DNA from: Lactifluus volemus | Lineage: Eukaryota; Basidiomycota; Agaricomycetes; Russulales; Russulaceae | Assembly (NCBI GenBank): GCA_022376515.1 | Contig: WTXI01000255.1 | Location: forward strand, 1-52,420 | DNA: 52,420 bases | Reading direction: 5' to 3' | Made by a program: the position numbers and the translations under genes | Part shown: one piece after another, positions 1-9,930 of the stretch | Numbering within the stretch: the stretch's first letter is position 1 | How the letters are laid out: every line of letters begins with the position of its first letter | Notes under the pieces: model-generated | Seen by the model: the letters and a program-made list of their open reading frames with translations, nothing else | Told to the model about the DNA's origin: nothing | The model's database searches: none

Positions 1-56
1 TGACGTATGCAACAACTTATCCCACCCCCGCCCAGAACTAACGGAGCCATCTAGAC

Positions 57-1188
57 GACCCTCTTTGGGGTCAAGCTGCCTTCACCTGTAATTATAGCTC
101 CCGTTGGAATACATGGAATCCTGCACGAGGAAGGCGAGCTTGCGACTGCTAGCGCAGCGGCGACTGTGGGGGTGCCGTTAGTCATGCCGAGCGCCAGTAC
201 TCGTTCCATCGAAGCTGTGGCCAAAGCCAACGACGACGGACATTGCGGTTACCAGCTATATTGGTGCGTACCACCCTCATCGATCCCATCGATGTTCTAT
301 TACCACGCACTCGTGTCGCTCACACGGGCGCAGGCCACTGCACAACGAGGTCACGCTCTCGATCTTGGGCCGTGCCAAGGCGGCGGGTTTCACTGCGCTC
401 GTGGTCACCGTGGACACTTTCATGCTCGGATGGCGACCGTACGACCTCGACAAAGCTTACCTGCCCTTCCTCGCCAGTGTGGGAGCGCAATCGGACCCAG
501 CCTTCATGAAACGGATGGGCCTGGCACCGCCCGTTGACGAACGTCCTGAATTCCCACTGGACTTGGACGCGCTCCGGGCGCGCCTCGCTGCTGGCGACGC
601 GGAGGCGCAGACGGCCCTTAAGCTCGGTAGGGCTGGGTTGAGCTCACCTCGGGCGTTTTCCGCTCGTGGGAAGACCTCAAGTTCTTGCGCGATAACTGGG
701 ACGGGCCCATCGTGCTAAAGGGCATCCAGACTGTCGAGGACGCGCGCGCGGCGATAGACTTTCGCATGGACGGCATTGTCGTGTCCAATCACGGTACGTA
801 TGGTGCCACAGCCCCTGCGATCGATGTTACCTGGCGGGGTCTGTTTTTTTATAGACGTGAGACAGGTGACAGATTGATGGCGCCATTGGCTCGTTCACCG
901 CTCTTGGGAAGATTACGGCCCGTCGAGGGTCCGTCGCGCGCAGCAGCAAGAAAAGTTCACTGTGCTGTTCGACTCTGGAATCCGGAAGGGATGTGACGTC
1001 ATCAAGGCGATTGCGATGGGTGCCCAGGGCGTACTCGGTGAGCACGCATTCCTTCTTTCTCAGAAAGGTCGGAAATAAGCGAATTTTTGCTGATGGATCC
1101 TCTCGTGCCGCTGGCAGTTGGTCGGCCGATCATGTACGGACTCGTGCTGGGTGGCAAGGAGGGCGTCGAGGAGGTGCTCCGAGGACTA
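57..1188 (+). pseudogene. FMN-dependent alpha-hydroxy-acid dehydrogenase / lactate 2-monooxygenase-like, broken
   Basis: The family oxidises 2-hydroxy acids on an FMN cofactor in a TIM barrel. Read through introns (about 265-332, 794-865, 1041-1110), the strand gives family segments in order: LPSPVIIAPVGIHGI, a VMPSAST-like segment, [41 protein letters not shown] (catalytic His) and GRPIMYGL. At least three frame breaks are needed: between the TALKLG and SGVFRSW stretches (about 628-650), at the GGRQIDG joint after the second intron (about 866-872, where the conserved Arg codon is damaged), and before the VLFDSGIR stretch (about 925). The 5' end is missing or outside the window. The 3' end is cut: after EEVLRG the frame runs into the duplicated segment at 1189 and stops. 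Family assignment is firm; the exact member is not. Confidence 0.8.
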
Positions 1189-2612
1189 CAACATTCGATG
1201 CTGGGTAATTGATGCGTCGGTCAGAAATCTGATTCGTGAGGAAAAAAGTGATGATGTTGAGAATCCGTGTGATGATTGTGTAATGTTGTACGATGTGCAG
1301 GGCAGCCGATGGAACGGTGAATAATTCCAGGGCAAATTACTTGATGGACGTTTCAGCCTCTCGATCGACGAGAAGATAATTATCGATGACGCGAGGATAC
1401 AAAATGTGCGGCTTTTATTGTCATCAGCACAGGCAAAAGGAGGATAGAACGAGAGAGCGAGTCGTACCGACGGTAAGCTTGTGTTGATGTGAGAGATCCG
1501 ATATTGAGGCGTATATCTCCTTCAAGCTAAGTCGTGGCTTCTTCCAGAGCCTTGTGTGTTACAAGTAAAGCCAAGTCACTCGCACTGCGTTTGACGTCTC
1601 AGTTTCAATAGACAAGACTTCAGGCGGCAGGTTGGGCGTTGCATTGTTTCTTCGTCTTGGCAGAAGCAGCTCTTCTCCAACCACCTCCTTCAAGACAACC
1701 GTATCGGTCCCAATCCGGGCCCGCGTCAGATCGGGTAACCACTCAATAATGACCGCAACGACCTGTTCGCGGAAGGTATCATACGCGCGACGAACAGTGA
1801 CACCAAGCTCAATCTGTGCAATCTTTTGTGCGATATCGAGTACACGCGGCACGTCAGTACTCATCTCGATGACCTCGCGACAAGGTCATCGATGCGGTTC
1901 GTAATTTTCGTAGCCTCCTCTTGAAGGGTCAGAGTAAGCGAGCGCAACAGATTGATGACCTTAGCAAACGAGTGCTTCTCGTCGTTCCAGAGCACGACGC
2001 AATATTGGACCTTCATCATCGGGTCCACACGCTCGTCTCATCCGGAGAACAGTCGAGGGCGTACGCAACCGTACGCGTCATGCTCTTGCGCAACTCGGCA
2101 GGAACGGGCACGCGATGTGGGTAGTTTCGTACAGAAGAGATTACACGACCCCATAATATGAGCGGGCATTCGGCCGCATATGCAACGAGCGAGCCAGGAG
2201 AGCCTTTTTGAGAGGGATATGGGCACACGATCGGTATACGCCAGACCCCGACGTCACCACAATCACACCACCCGCCGGACTAGCAGAGGACACAACTGTC
2301 GTCGAGGGCACAGTCCCTGGGGTCAAAAGCCATTATCAGGATCCTTACCAGAAGCACAGCGCAGCGCAAATGACTTACTTTCGCCCTTCTTGAAGATATA
2401 GCCAGAGGGTCTCCCTGGAACTGGAGGTGTATTTCCAACACAATTGAAGGGTAGGTCAGGCTTCAGGAAAGGGCCAGTGGGAAATGAGTGACTTCAGTCC
2501 TTCAGGAGGACATCAAACGCCACGCTGCCACACGGCGTCACGCATTGTCCAAATTTGGTCTAATTTCCAGATTCGTCACGAAACTGGCGCGAGCCAAAGC
2601 CGCGCGATATGC
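1189..2612 (-). pseudogene. UBR1: UBR1 (N-recognin E3 ubiquitin ligase) fragment, copy A
   Basis: UBR1 recognises N-degrons and ubiquitinates them. On the minus strand the fragment shows a ClpS-like stretch (VQYCVVLWNDEKHSF, about 1900-2020), then an open 101-codon stretch beginning MSTDVPRVLDIAQKIAQIEL (1559-1864). The ClpS frame and the MSTDV frame are separated by a one-base frameshift near 1877-1885, which copy B shares. Copy A alone has lost most of the UBR zinc-box codons near 2280 and about 22 bp near 2055. The fragment stops abruptly at 1189, where copy B continues for another 0.74 kb, so this copy is truncated at the duplication border. It is certainly non-functional. Family assignment rests on the ClpS, UBR-box and downstream WVRNG motifs seen in copy B. 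Confidence 0.78.
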
Positions 2613-2743
2613 CTTCAATGATTCACAACCCAGGTCCTCTCCTCTCTTCCTACACTATCACTCTTCGACCCCAACAGCACCTGGTCCTTACATCCTCGGT
2701 GTTGACGAAGCTGGACGTGGTCCAGTCTTGGGTCCTTTGGCCT

Positions 2744-2758
2744 ATGACGTCGCCTATT
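2744..2758. repeat. 15-bp target-site duplication, left copy
   Basis: The sequence atgacgtcgcctatt recurs exactly at 3665-3679, flanking the insertion. Copy B has a single nearly identical occurrence (one mismatch) at the matching position near 13316-13330, which shows the empty site. Confidence 0.95.
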
Positions 2759-3664
2759 TTTTTTTTTTTTTTTTGAATTGGGGTTTAGAGTCCCCGCGTA
2801 TATTGCGACAAGACTAATGCTAACTCGGTACTACACGAAATTCTGTGCGTAAAGGGAAAAGGAACAAAGACTAACTAGCTTGACCGGGAGTGCTGGGCTA
2901 TTCGCCCATCGGACCCCGCCGGCCCCGCAGAGGGGGTGACCCAATTACCCAAAGGGCCCCCCAAAACGGGCTGGCCTCGAACCAGACTCCTAGCCTTCCA
3001 GCAGTAGAGACCTCACCCTAAACCCACAAGATGAATAAGCGTATAAATACTGTAGCCGAAAAAAGAGGGGTCCAAAGAAAGTGTCTAATAAGAGGGGTTG
3101 TAATTAAAGGAAGGAAAGCCGGCCATGCCGGCGGAGGGAGGGGGGCCTAGCAGGAGGGGGGTTCGCCCGGAGGCGACCGATCGGGACGCCGAGGCCGTGC
3201 GGCGATCAAAGGGCTGGAGGGGTGGCCACAAGGACCGGAGAAAGCCGGGAAGGGCAGTCAGGAGGGGTGGTGCACGAGGCACCGGGCAGGAGGGTTCCAA
3301 GGGGACCACAAGGCAGGGCCAAGGGCCCCAAAGGCGGCAGTGAGGCCGCAAGACGGGAGGGGTGGGCCAGAGGGGAGGGTGAGGAGGGTGCCAGAGGGAG
3401 CCGGAGCGTCCGACGGGGCTTGCAGGAGGGGTGGGTCTGACCGGGGTCAGGGCAGCCAAGAAAGAGGCTGGGAGGGGGACGTGGGCAACGACCCAGGGCC
3501 AACAAGGGCCATGAGGGGCGAGTGGGGACCACAATTCAGGAGGGGTGGGCTGGAGGGGAGGGCAGGAGGAGAGAGCAGGAGGGGGGGAGTGAGAGGATGC
3601 TACTGCGCTGAGGCAAGGGTGAGTAGACTAGTGGGATGGTGGTGGTAAGAAGGAAAGGAGCCTG
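2759..3664 (-). mobile_element. Poly(A)-tailed non-LTR retroposon (SINE-like or truncated LINE), 906 bp
   Basis: The element is absent from copy B and flanked by a perfect 15-bp target-site duplication. It begins on the plus strand with 16 or more T residues (2759-2774), so the element's sense strand is minus and it ends in poly(A). Together these are the hallmarks of target-primed reverse transcription. On the sense strand, a stretch around 2975-3030 contains GGTTCGAGGCC, which matches the RNA polymerase III B-box consensus, with a weaker A-box-like TAGGGTGAGG about 38 nt upstream. The 5' half (about 3100-3660) is extremely pyrimidine-rich on the sense strand and contains recurring aggaggggtgg-type units on the plus strand. 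No reverse transcriptase or endonuclease domain is visible, so it is non-autonomous or 5'-truncated. Confidence 0.85.
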
Positions 3665-3679
3665 ATGACGTCGCCTATT
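3665..3679. repeat. 15-bp target-site duplication, right copy
   Basis: Exact copy of 2744-2758, immediately 3' of the retroposon. After it the RNase H2A-like sequence resumes (gtccagcc...), in register with copy B. Confidence 0.95.
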
Positions 3680-4617
3680 GTCCAGCCTTATGAGGAACAG
3701 CTTAACGATCTCGGACGGTTTGCGGCTGCGTGCCAATTCCTCAGGCTGCATGATTCGCTGTGACGCCTCACCTTCGTGTGACATGATAGACTCAAACGCT
3801 CTCTTCCGACACTCGCGCCTCGCTATTAGACACTTTGTGTGACAATGTCGAAAATCTGGGGTTGTCTCTGAGGGTCCTAAGGTCAGCCACACTTCCATTC
3901 TCATCGGGCACTTTTGTAACAGCAACAGCCTCCGAGATCTCTCGAGCGGCATGCTTCGCTGACCTCCGATTAATTTGAACGAAAAATCTCAAGAAGCCAC
4001 CCATGTCGTTTATCCGCGGAGTACTACGCAGGGTATCAAGTTAACTGAGGTCGGGAGCACGTTCCGACATATGATGATTTCTTCCTGACAGCCCGTATTT
4101 ATATTAGGTGTATGTCGACGCTCTTGGTGCTACCAAACCATACGAGCAGCTCTTGTCATCGCATTTTCCCGGCATCAACTTCACAGTGACAACTAAGGCT
4201 GATTTCAAGTACAAGATCGTTGGTGCAGCGAGTGCCGCAGCAAAGGTAACGCGTGACTCTTGGATCGAGGGCTGGGTATTTGATGAAGATCCCCATGATG
4301 ACCCGGACATGTGCGAAGGGCCCAAAGCACCGTGCGTGAAGAGGACTTGGTCGTCTGGACTTGGCAGTGGTTATCCATCTGGTAGTTATTTCGGTTATCC
4401 TCTCGTCCGCAAGCGAAATTGACCAGGTACTTCCTTAGATCCCAATACACAGTCGTAGGTCAGGGACTCCCTTGAAAGAAGGTTTGGATATCCTTCCATC
4501 GCACGATTCTCGTGGACGACAATCAAAGTTGCGTTGGATGATCGAGCCCACGCAGTAGAATGGTACGCAACCCGTATTCGCTCACGCATTTGGAAGCTGA
4601 AGCTTCCAAAGGATTGA

Positions 4618-4941
4618 CGATGACAATCATCGCTCCTGAAAGCATTCGAAAATGGGGTCGGTCATGACAAAGACCGGTGCAAAGCCACAAAGAACCTCTA
4701 CATCAGTAGCGTTAGTACGCTATGACGACGAGTGAATGATAGAAATATCGGCTAGAATAATCCATCTTGTGATCCGAACCTGTTGTTGTAAGATTGGATA
4801 TTGGCGGGCTCGACTACGCGTCATGGATTCTTAGCCAATTTCTGATTACGCCACTGAATTTATCAATATTCTTTTCGATGTAACGTGGTCGCCGGCCAGC
4901 CAGATACTTAATGCCTCCAGGTGCTCCGTGAATGATCACCC
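4618..4941. other. Intergenic, RNase H2A to carboxypeptidase, copy A
   Basis: No open frame is supported here. The stretch aligns with 14266-14569 of copy B with several small indels. It ends in a conserved block (agatacttaatgcctccagg) about 20-40 bp upstream of the carboxypeptidase start, which probably includes the promoter and short 5' UTR. Confidence 0.6.
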
Positions 4942-6677
4942 ATGAACCCCATCATGGTCCGGATCCCCGCTCTCTTGGCACTCGCTTCAGCCTCCCTTGC
5001 TATTGCGTCCCCGTCGCTCGTCAACAGAGATAGTGCTGTGAAGAACGACACTTTCTATCACGAGTCCACTGGAACAACGATGTTTCTTGTCACCAACAGC
5101 GGTATCTGTGAAACCACGCCTGGAGTTAAACAGGTCTCTGGCTATTTGACCGTCGGCGACAATATGGTGAGGAACTACCCCCTTCGTTTTGTATCACGTA
5201 CGCCATCTGAGGCACTCTCAGAACATGTTTTTCTGGTTTTTCGAGGCCCGCGAGAAACCCTCAACTGCACCTCTCGCCCTATGGCTCAACGGCGGTCCTG
5301 GTTGCAGTAGCATGTTTGGTCTCTTCATGGAGAACGGCCCTTGTACATTCAACAACGTTTCCGGCCAAGACCCTGTGTTAAACCCACGCAGTTGGAACAA
5401 CGTCGCCAACATGCTTTACGTAGACCAGCCCATTGGTGTGGGCTTCAGCTACGGTTCGGACTCGGACGACGTAACTTCGACGATCACTGCGGCACCCTTT
5501 GTGTGGAAACTTCTACAGGCCTTTTACGATCGCTTCCCCAGATACAAGAATCACGATTTTGGCTTGTTTACTGAATCCTATGGCGGACACTATGGGCCTG
5601 AGTTTGCAGAATACTTGTGGGTTTTAAGTTGTCATTAGTCTTCTAGTGACTTGACCGTTGACCATGTTTTAGTGAATTCAAGAACGATGCCATTATGCAA
5701 AACGAGGAAGAAGGGACAATAATACGTCTCGTTGCATTGGGAATCAACAGCGCTTGGGTGAGTTCACTCTCGATTCTAGCTCTCCGAATGTTTAGGTGAC
5801 TCTGTGCTGTATAGTTCGATGCGGCGGCTCAGTATAAGTCGTACATCGAATATTCGTCCAACAACCCCTACCGTTCCCTCATTAACAGCTCACAAGCCGC
5901 GACACTCATGGATGCGTATAATGAAAAATGTCTGCCTGCCCTGAACACTTGTAGCAGATCCCATTCTGATAGAGATTGCTCCAATGCCGATAACGCCTGC
6001 TTATTCGATGTTGAACTCGCGACCGTGGATGCTTCCCGTATAGCCTTCAACCCCTACGATATACGCCAACCGTATGTGGATGCATTCGCTCCTCAAAACT
6101 ACCTCACGTACCTCCAGTCCAAGATGGTCATGGATGCTATTGGCGCTCGGGTACCATTCCAAAACTGTTCTGACACAGTGTATCAAAAGTTTAACAAGAC
6201 CGGTGACTGTATGCCCACTCCATAATTCTGTCGATGGTTGTCAACTCATCGCCGTGCGCTAGCGGCGCGGTCCTCCTTGCATGCCCTTAGCAAGATCATA
6301 AGCAGGGGTGACATTCGGACGCTCGTCTGGGAAGGTGACGCTGGTATGTTCCCTCTGTCGGTCCGACTCTAGCTTCTCTGCCGCTCAATCCAGCTCTCGT
6401 CTACTCTTCTTTTTTCTCTGTAGACTGGCTTTGTAACTACAGAGGCGCCGAGGAGTGCGTGTCTAAGCTGGAATTTCCAGACTCGGTCGCCTTCAACTCA
6501 CAGCGAATGAAACGGTACACCGTCAATGGCGTGGAGCATGGCATGTTCAAGGCCGCCGGCAAACTGTCATACTTGAGAGTGTATGGCGCGAGCCACATGA
6601 TACCTAAAGACCAGCCGGCTGTCGCGTTACAGGTCTTTAACCAGACAATTCGACAGGAATCGTTGATGTCCACGTAG
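4942..6677 (+). CDS. Secreted serine carboxypeptidase (peptidase family S10), copy A
   Basis: Family S10 enzymes release C-terminal residues in the vacuole or outside the cell. Five introns (5167-5221, 5617-5672, 5758-5814, 6203-6262, 6344-6423) join six exons into an open frame of 475 aa. An N-terminal hydrophobic signal peptide (ALLALASASLAIAS) follows the start; the second Met at 4954 is an equally good start. S10 motifs follow in order: LNGGPGCSS, the YVDQPIGVGFSYG oxyanion/substrate segment, the nucleophile Ser in ESYGGHYGP, the catalytic Asp in GDADWLCN, and the catalytic His in SHMIP, where most family members have GHM(V)P. The length fits the family. AATAAA lies about 70 bp after the stop. 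The frame is intact despite lying between dead genes, so it is probably functional. The substrate is unknown. Confidence 0.9.
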
Positions 6678-7029
6678 ACCCGTGTGGCCAGGGGGTCGGT
6701 TGTGTATACCGTGACTTTAGTCGTTTCGATGGTACTCCTGTTATATCAATAAAGAAAGTGATTGAAGCAATGAGTCTTGCATATGGTGTGCAAAGTCCAG
6801 GGGTGACGACCAGAAGACAGGCTAGTACAATTCCGTCAGCCGAGATATATTCCTACGAGCGATTGATCGACACCTAACGTCAAGTAACCTGGCGGAAGGA
6901 ATACCCCCAGTCCTAACTAACACTGGCACGCTGAGGCCAGCTATTTCCGCTTGAGACAAGACAATGACACTTATCTAGAAAGGCGAGTAGGTCCGTCGTG
7001 AGCAGAGTATTAGAGGTGGTGGAACGTTG
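6678..7029. other. 3' flank of carboxypeptidase copy A to duplication end
   Basis: Contains the AATAAA-type signal near 6746-6755 and then sequence collinear with 16291-16646 in copy B. Homology stops at ggaacgttg (7021-7029). No gene is seen. Confidence 0.7.
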
Positions 7030-7179
7030 CCGGCTGGCTTTGACTATCCCGCAACTGAGGGCATAATACCTTAGCATTCTAGTTTTCTAGTTTCGCGTCG
7101 AGAAATCCCCAGCAAGCAATGAAAGCTGGAAAAAGCGGAAATACCAAAATGAAGCAGGCGGGAACTTGAACGGGTTTAG

Positions 7180-9930
7180 AAAGTGCCAGGTTTCAAGTTA
7201 GACACAAGCAAAAATCCGCAAACTGTTTTGTCTCTTGTACAAATGCACAAAATCGACGTAACCTATAGACATGTAATTGTAGTTCAACACAATGGCGCCG
7301 TTCGGATCATCACAACGTCATCAAAAGGATACTTGATCGATTACTACTACCGCACAGTTCCGAATGAGACCGCGGAACTGTTTCCTCTGCCGCCGGTATC
7401 GTCCTTGCGAGAGTTCAAAGTCAAGTAGCTTGAGTAGTGGCTTGTACACTTCCTTTCCGATAATCTACTTTAGGCCTGCCAGTGTGGTTAGCGGCCAAAG
7501 GCGCAGATGAAGCGCACTTGTAGTAGGGATGCCACACAACTTACCGCAGCCCAGGAACAAATTCTCGCTGAACTAGACGAGAGCTATGTGGCTGCACGTC
7601 CGCACTGGAGGTATGCACGTAACTTGCTTACATGTTTGCGAACGACTCTCGAGTGTTTTATGTCCAATCCAAAAGAGTATGAGGATGGTGACCTGTTGAT
7701 TGCCCTGATTCTGAAACCGAGTCCGAGGCGGACAGACGTCTGATGAAACATATTTCGATGATCAGTCTTCCTTCACGTCCTTTTACACGTCATTGTGGTT
7801 CCATTATATCACCCTGTTTCACATATCCGGCAAATGGTATCCATCCCTGCTACTGTTTGGCTTGCGCGCCAACACGATACGGAAGGCCGTCAGGCCGAGC
7901 CTGCACTTGTCCTATCAGCGAACCGATGTGGAAACCAACGAGTCGCTTTGACTGTCCATGAAACGCACGTCTTTTCGACTTCGCATTTGCCGCCTTGCGT
8001 GCGCTGGGTTAGCACCATTTGGTATGTTCCACGATTTTTTGTTTCATGAGTTGACCAGATCCTCAGGGATGTGCTGGATCGCTCAGTCACGGTGCCTGAT
8101 CGTTCTGAAACTCAGTCGCCGACCAGTTCTATGCGTACGATCCAGTCAATCATGAGCTCCAGTACAAACTCCAGCTCTATGGTGTCTGGCTCTCGCTCGA
8201 CAACTTTCGTCCCTCCTGTAGACACCATTCCCGATCTTTCCGATTTTCAATCACTATCCGCGTCTAGTTCTGCATCTTTATCACACTAACCGTCACTGCG
8301 CTCGCACGCCGTCGGTGATGCCGCAATCTCCAACCAGACTCTCACCTACCCTGGGGACCCACCCGTAATTGCGCCCAGTCGCAGCAGCTCTCTACGTCGT
8401 ACAACTTTCATGGCTGACCTCGGTGAAGAATTCGAATCGGCCCTGAGATGATCCAAAGACGCATGACCTGGATTGGGCTTTGGTCTTGGACTCGCGGGTG
8501 CCATCATCGGTGAGGGTTCGCCTGTCACCGTGTCAAGCGGACCGATGCTCCGGTGCGATGCCACCACCTACTAGTAGCGCTGGTCGTGGTTCTCGTGCAC
8601 GGCCTGCAGGCTCGGAGTCCGCAACTTCGGTTTCAGATGATGCCTTCTCTTCGTCTGAAACAAGGATTAGCGAAGGTCAATCGAAATTCCGCTCTCTATC
8701 CCCCTTTCCACCAGGCATCCTGTTTATAAGCCCGTGCACCGAGACTAGCTCTGCCGTTCCCACCGAAGAGACCTTGGTATTTCAAGTGATATTCAAGGCT
8801 CGGCCTTCAAACCTTCCTGGGCTAGAGGGGGTTACGCGAGTTCTGTCAGCTATTCTACCTCGTCTCTCCCTAAAGCGGAGTCATTCTCGGACTAGGAGAA
8901 TGCGTCAAAACGCACACATTCCCGGTCTTATTCGGAGCACTCCGAGTTCAGCGCCGTTGAGAGTTACTCTAGCTCAACTTACACTAGGTCAGATAGTGGC
9001 ACACCTCTCCCGAGTTCATCTTCCGAGCGGACTCCTGCCGAATCTGAGAGTGAACTGACAACAACAGCCACACCAACCGGCTATGAGACTGCTCGATCAC
9101 CCTCAATCATGTCCTTCGCCTCTCTCCCCAAGATCTTGCTAAAGCAGGCCCCACCATCGAGTCTGTGTCGGACTACATCACAGCACCGGTTTGCAAGAGT
9201 GAGCCGGAGTCACCATATGCAACTGCGGAGATCTGTCCGACAGAGGTGTCGATCGAATACGATGATGCGGCGTGTCGTTGCAACCGAAAAAGGTTGAAGA
9301 TACTCGAGTCAAGTTACGGAGCCCGAGCCCGAACCAATTCCCGGCGTTCGTGTCACGACTCCACCGATCGAAGAAGCTGCTCCAGTCATTTCCTGACCCG
9401 TTGAGGAGGGTGTTCGGGTTGTTGGCCCTCCTCAACCTACTAGAGAGCCCACAGAGCCTATTCCAGAGCCACCGGGTATCATTGTAGTGCCTGGGTCTCC
9501 ACAGGAACTCCTCTCCACCGTCAGTTGGACTCGTAGCTTGGACTCAAGCACATTGACTGACTACCTCCGCGATATGTGTACATCCGTGCATTTATACTGT
9601 AGCGTGATGTACAAGGATATAATGGGTAGGGTGTGAAGATGGATTTTCAGTCCAGGTATGACCGTGACCGTCGTGAGCCCCTTGCATTCCCACCGACAGG
9701 CCCCATCAGAGTCTCCTCACTGTCAGCTTTCTCAGCTAGCATGGGTGGAGGACGGGAATTCGGGTCTCTTGTTGATTGGTGGGTTGCAGTCAGTCAGCTC
9801 TGATTGGTTGGCGACACCTGACCGGTGCTTATCAGCTGCCTCTCGACCGAGTGGCGATCACCTCACTGCAATTGTCGCCCGTGGGTCTCTGATGAACTCG
9901 GATTGGGCCTAAGACTGAGCTTTACAGCGC
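7180..9930 (+). pseudogene. Degenerate lineage-specific protein: membrane-like N part, Ser/Thr/Pro-rich C part
   Basis: No single frame spans this stretch, but consecutive frames read as one protein. Near 7242-7426 there is a hydrophobic/aromatic segment (GYLIDYYYRTVP). Near 7530-7740 there is an acidic-aromatic segment (ELDESYVAARPHWRYARN, then NPKEYEDGDLLIALIL). Near 7770-7945 there is a hydrophobic aromatic block (FHYITLFHISGKWYPSLLLFGL). From about 8540 to 9520 it is Ser/Thr/Pro/Glu-rich, with repeat-like blocks of the form S-(E)-Y-x-T-A-x-x-C-x-x-E (SDYITAPVC, SPYATAEICPTE), then TEPEPEPIP and PTREPTEPIPEPP. A later block near 9660-9830 reads FPPTGPIRVSSLSAF..VDWWVAVSQL. Stops and frame changes occur every few hundred bases. 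I do not recognise the function; the repeats resemble lineage-specific cell-surface or disordered proteins. The call as a decayed gene is inference. Confidence 0.5.

Larger units (their letters stand above)
2618..4617 (+). pseudogene. RNASEH2A: RNase H2 catalytic subunit, copy A, interrupted by a retroposon
   Basis: RNase H2A cleaves RNA in RNA-DNA hybrids and initiates ribonucleotide removal. The start at 2618 gives MIHNPG, then [21 protein letters not shown], the catalytic Asp-Glu motif. The coding sequence is then split by a 906-bp insertion (2759-3664). Downstream are remnants: ISSGML..INLNKQSQEATISLIRG (the SGMLGR-like region), VYVDALG (third catalytic Asp, 4110-4130), TTKAD (fourth Asp), AAKVTRD and FGYPSIARFSWTTIKVAL. 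Further lesions are a lost base in the DSKTL codons near 3790, a lost base before GIKLTEV near 4028, and an in-frame TAG near 4455 where copy B has TGG. The last exon would otherwise end at 4617. All four catalytic acidic residues survive conceptually, but no intact message is possible. Confidence 0.85.
1189..7029. repeat. Segmental duplication, copy A (direct repeat)
   Basis: This stretch is near-identical by eye to 11768-16646 in the same orientation. It begins at a shared caacattcgatgctggg and ends at a shared ggaacgttg. It contains a UBR1 fragment (minus), an RNase H2A pseudogene (plus) and a serine carboxypeptidase gene (plus). Unlike copy B it holds a 906-bp retroposon at 2759-3664. It has also lost about 60 bp near 2280 (UBR-box region) and about 22 bp near 2055. 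Without the insertion and one target-site copy it is about 4.92 kb, against 4.88 kb for copy B. Confidence 0.95.

Noticed and set aside
3085..3534. Open frames of 100-149 codons on both strands inside the retroposon (Pro/Leu/Ser-rich on minus, Gly/Arg-rich on plus)
   Set aside because: They mirror each other on a strongly G-rich tract with few stop triplets and have no domain; this is a composition artefact.
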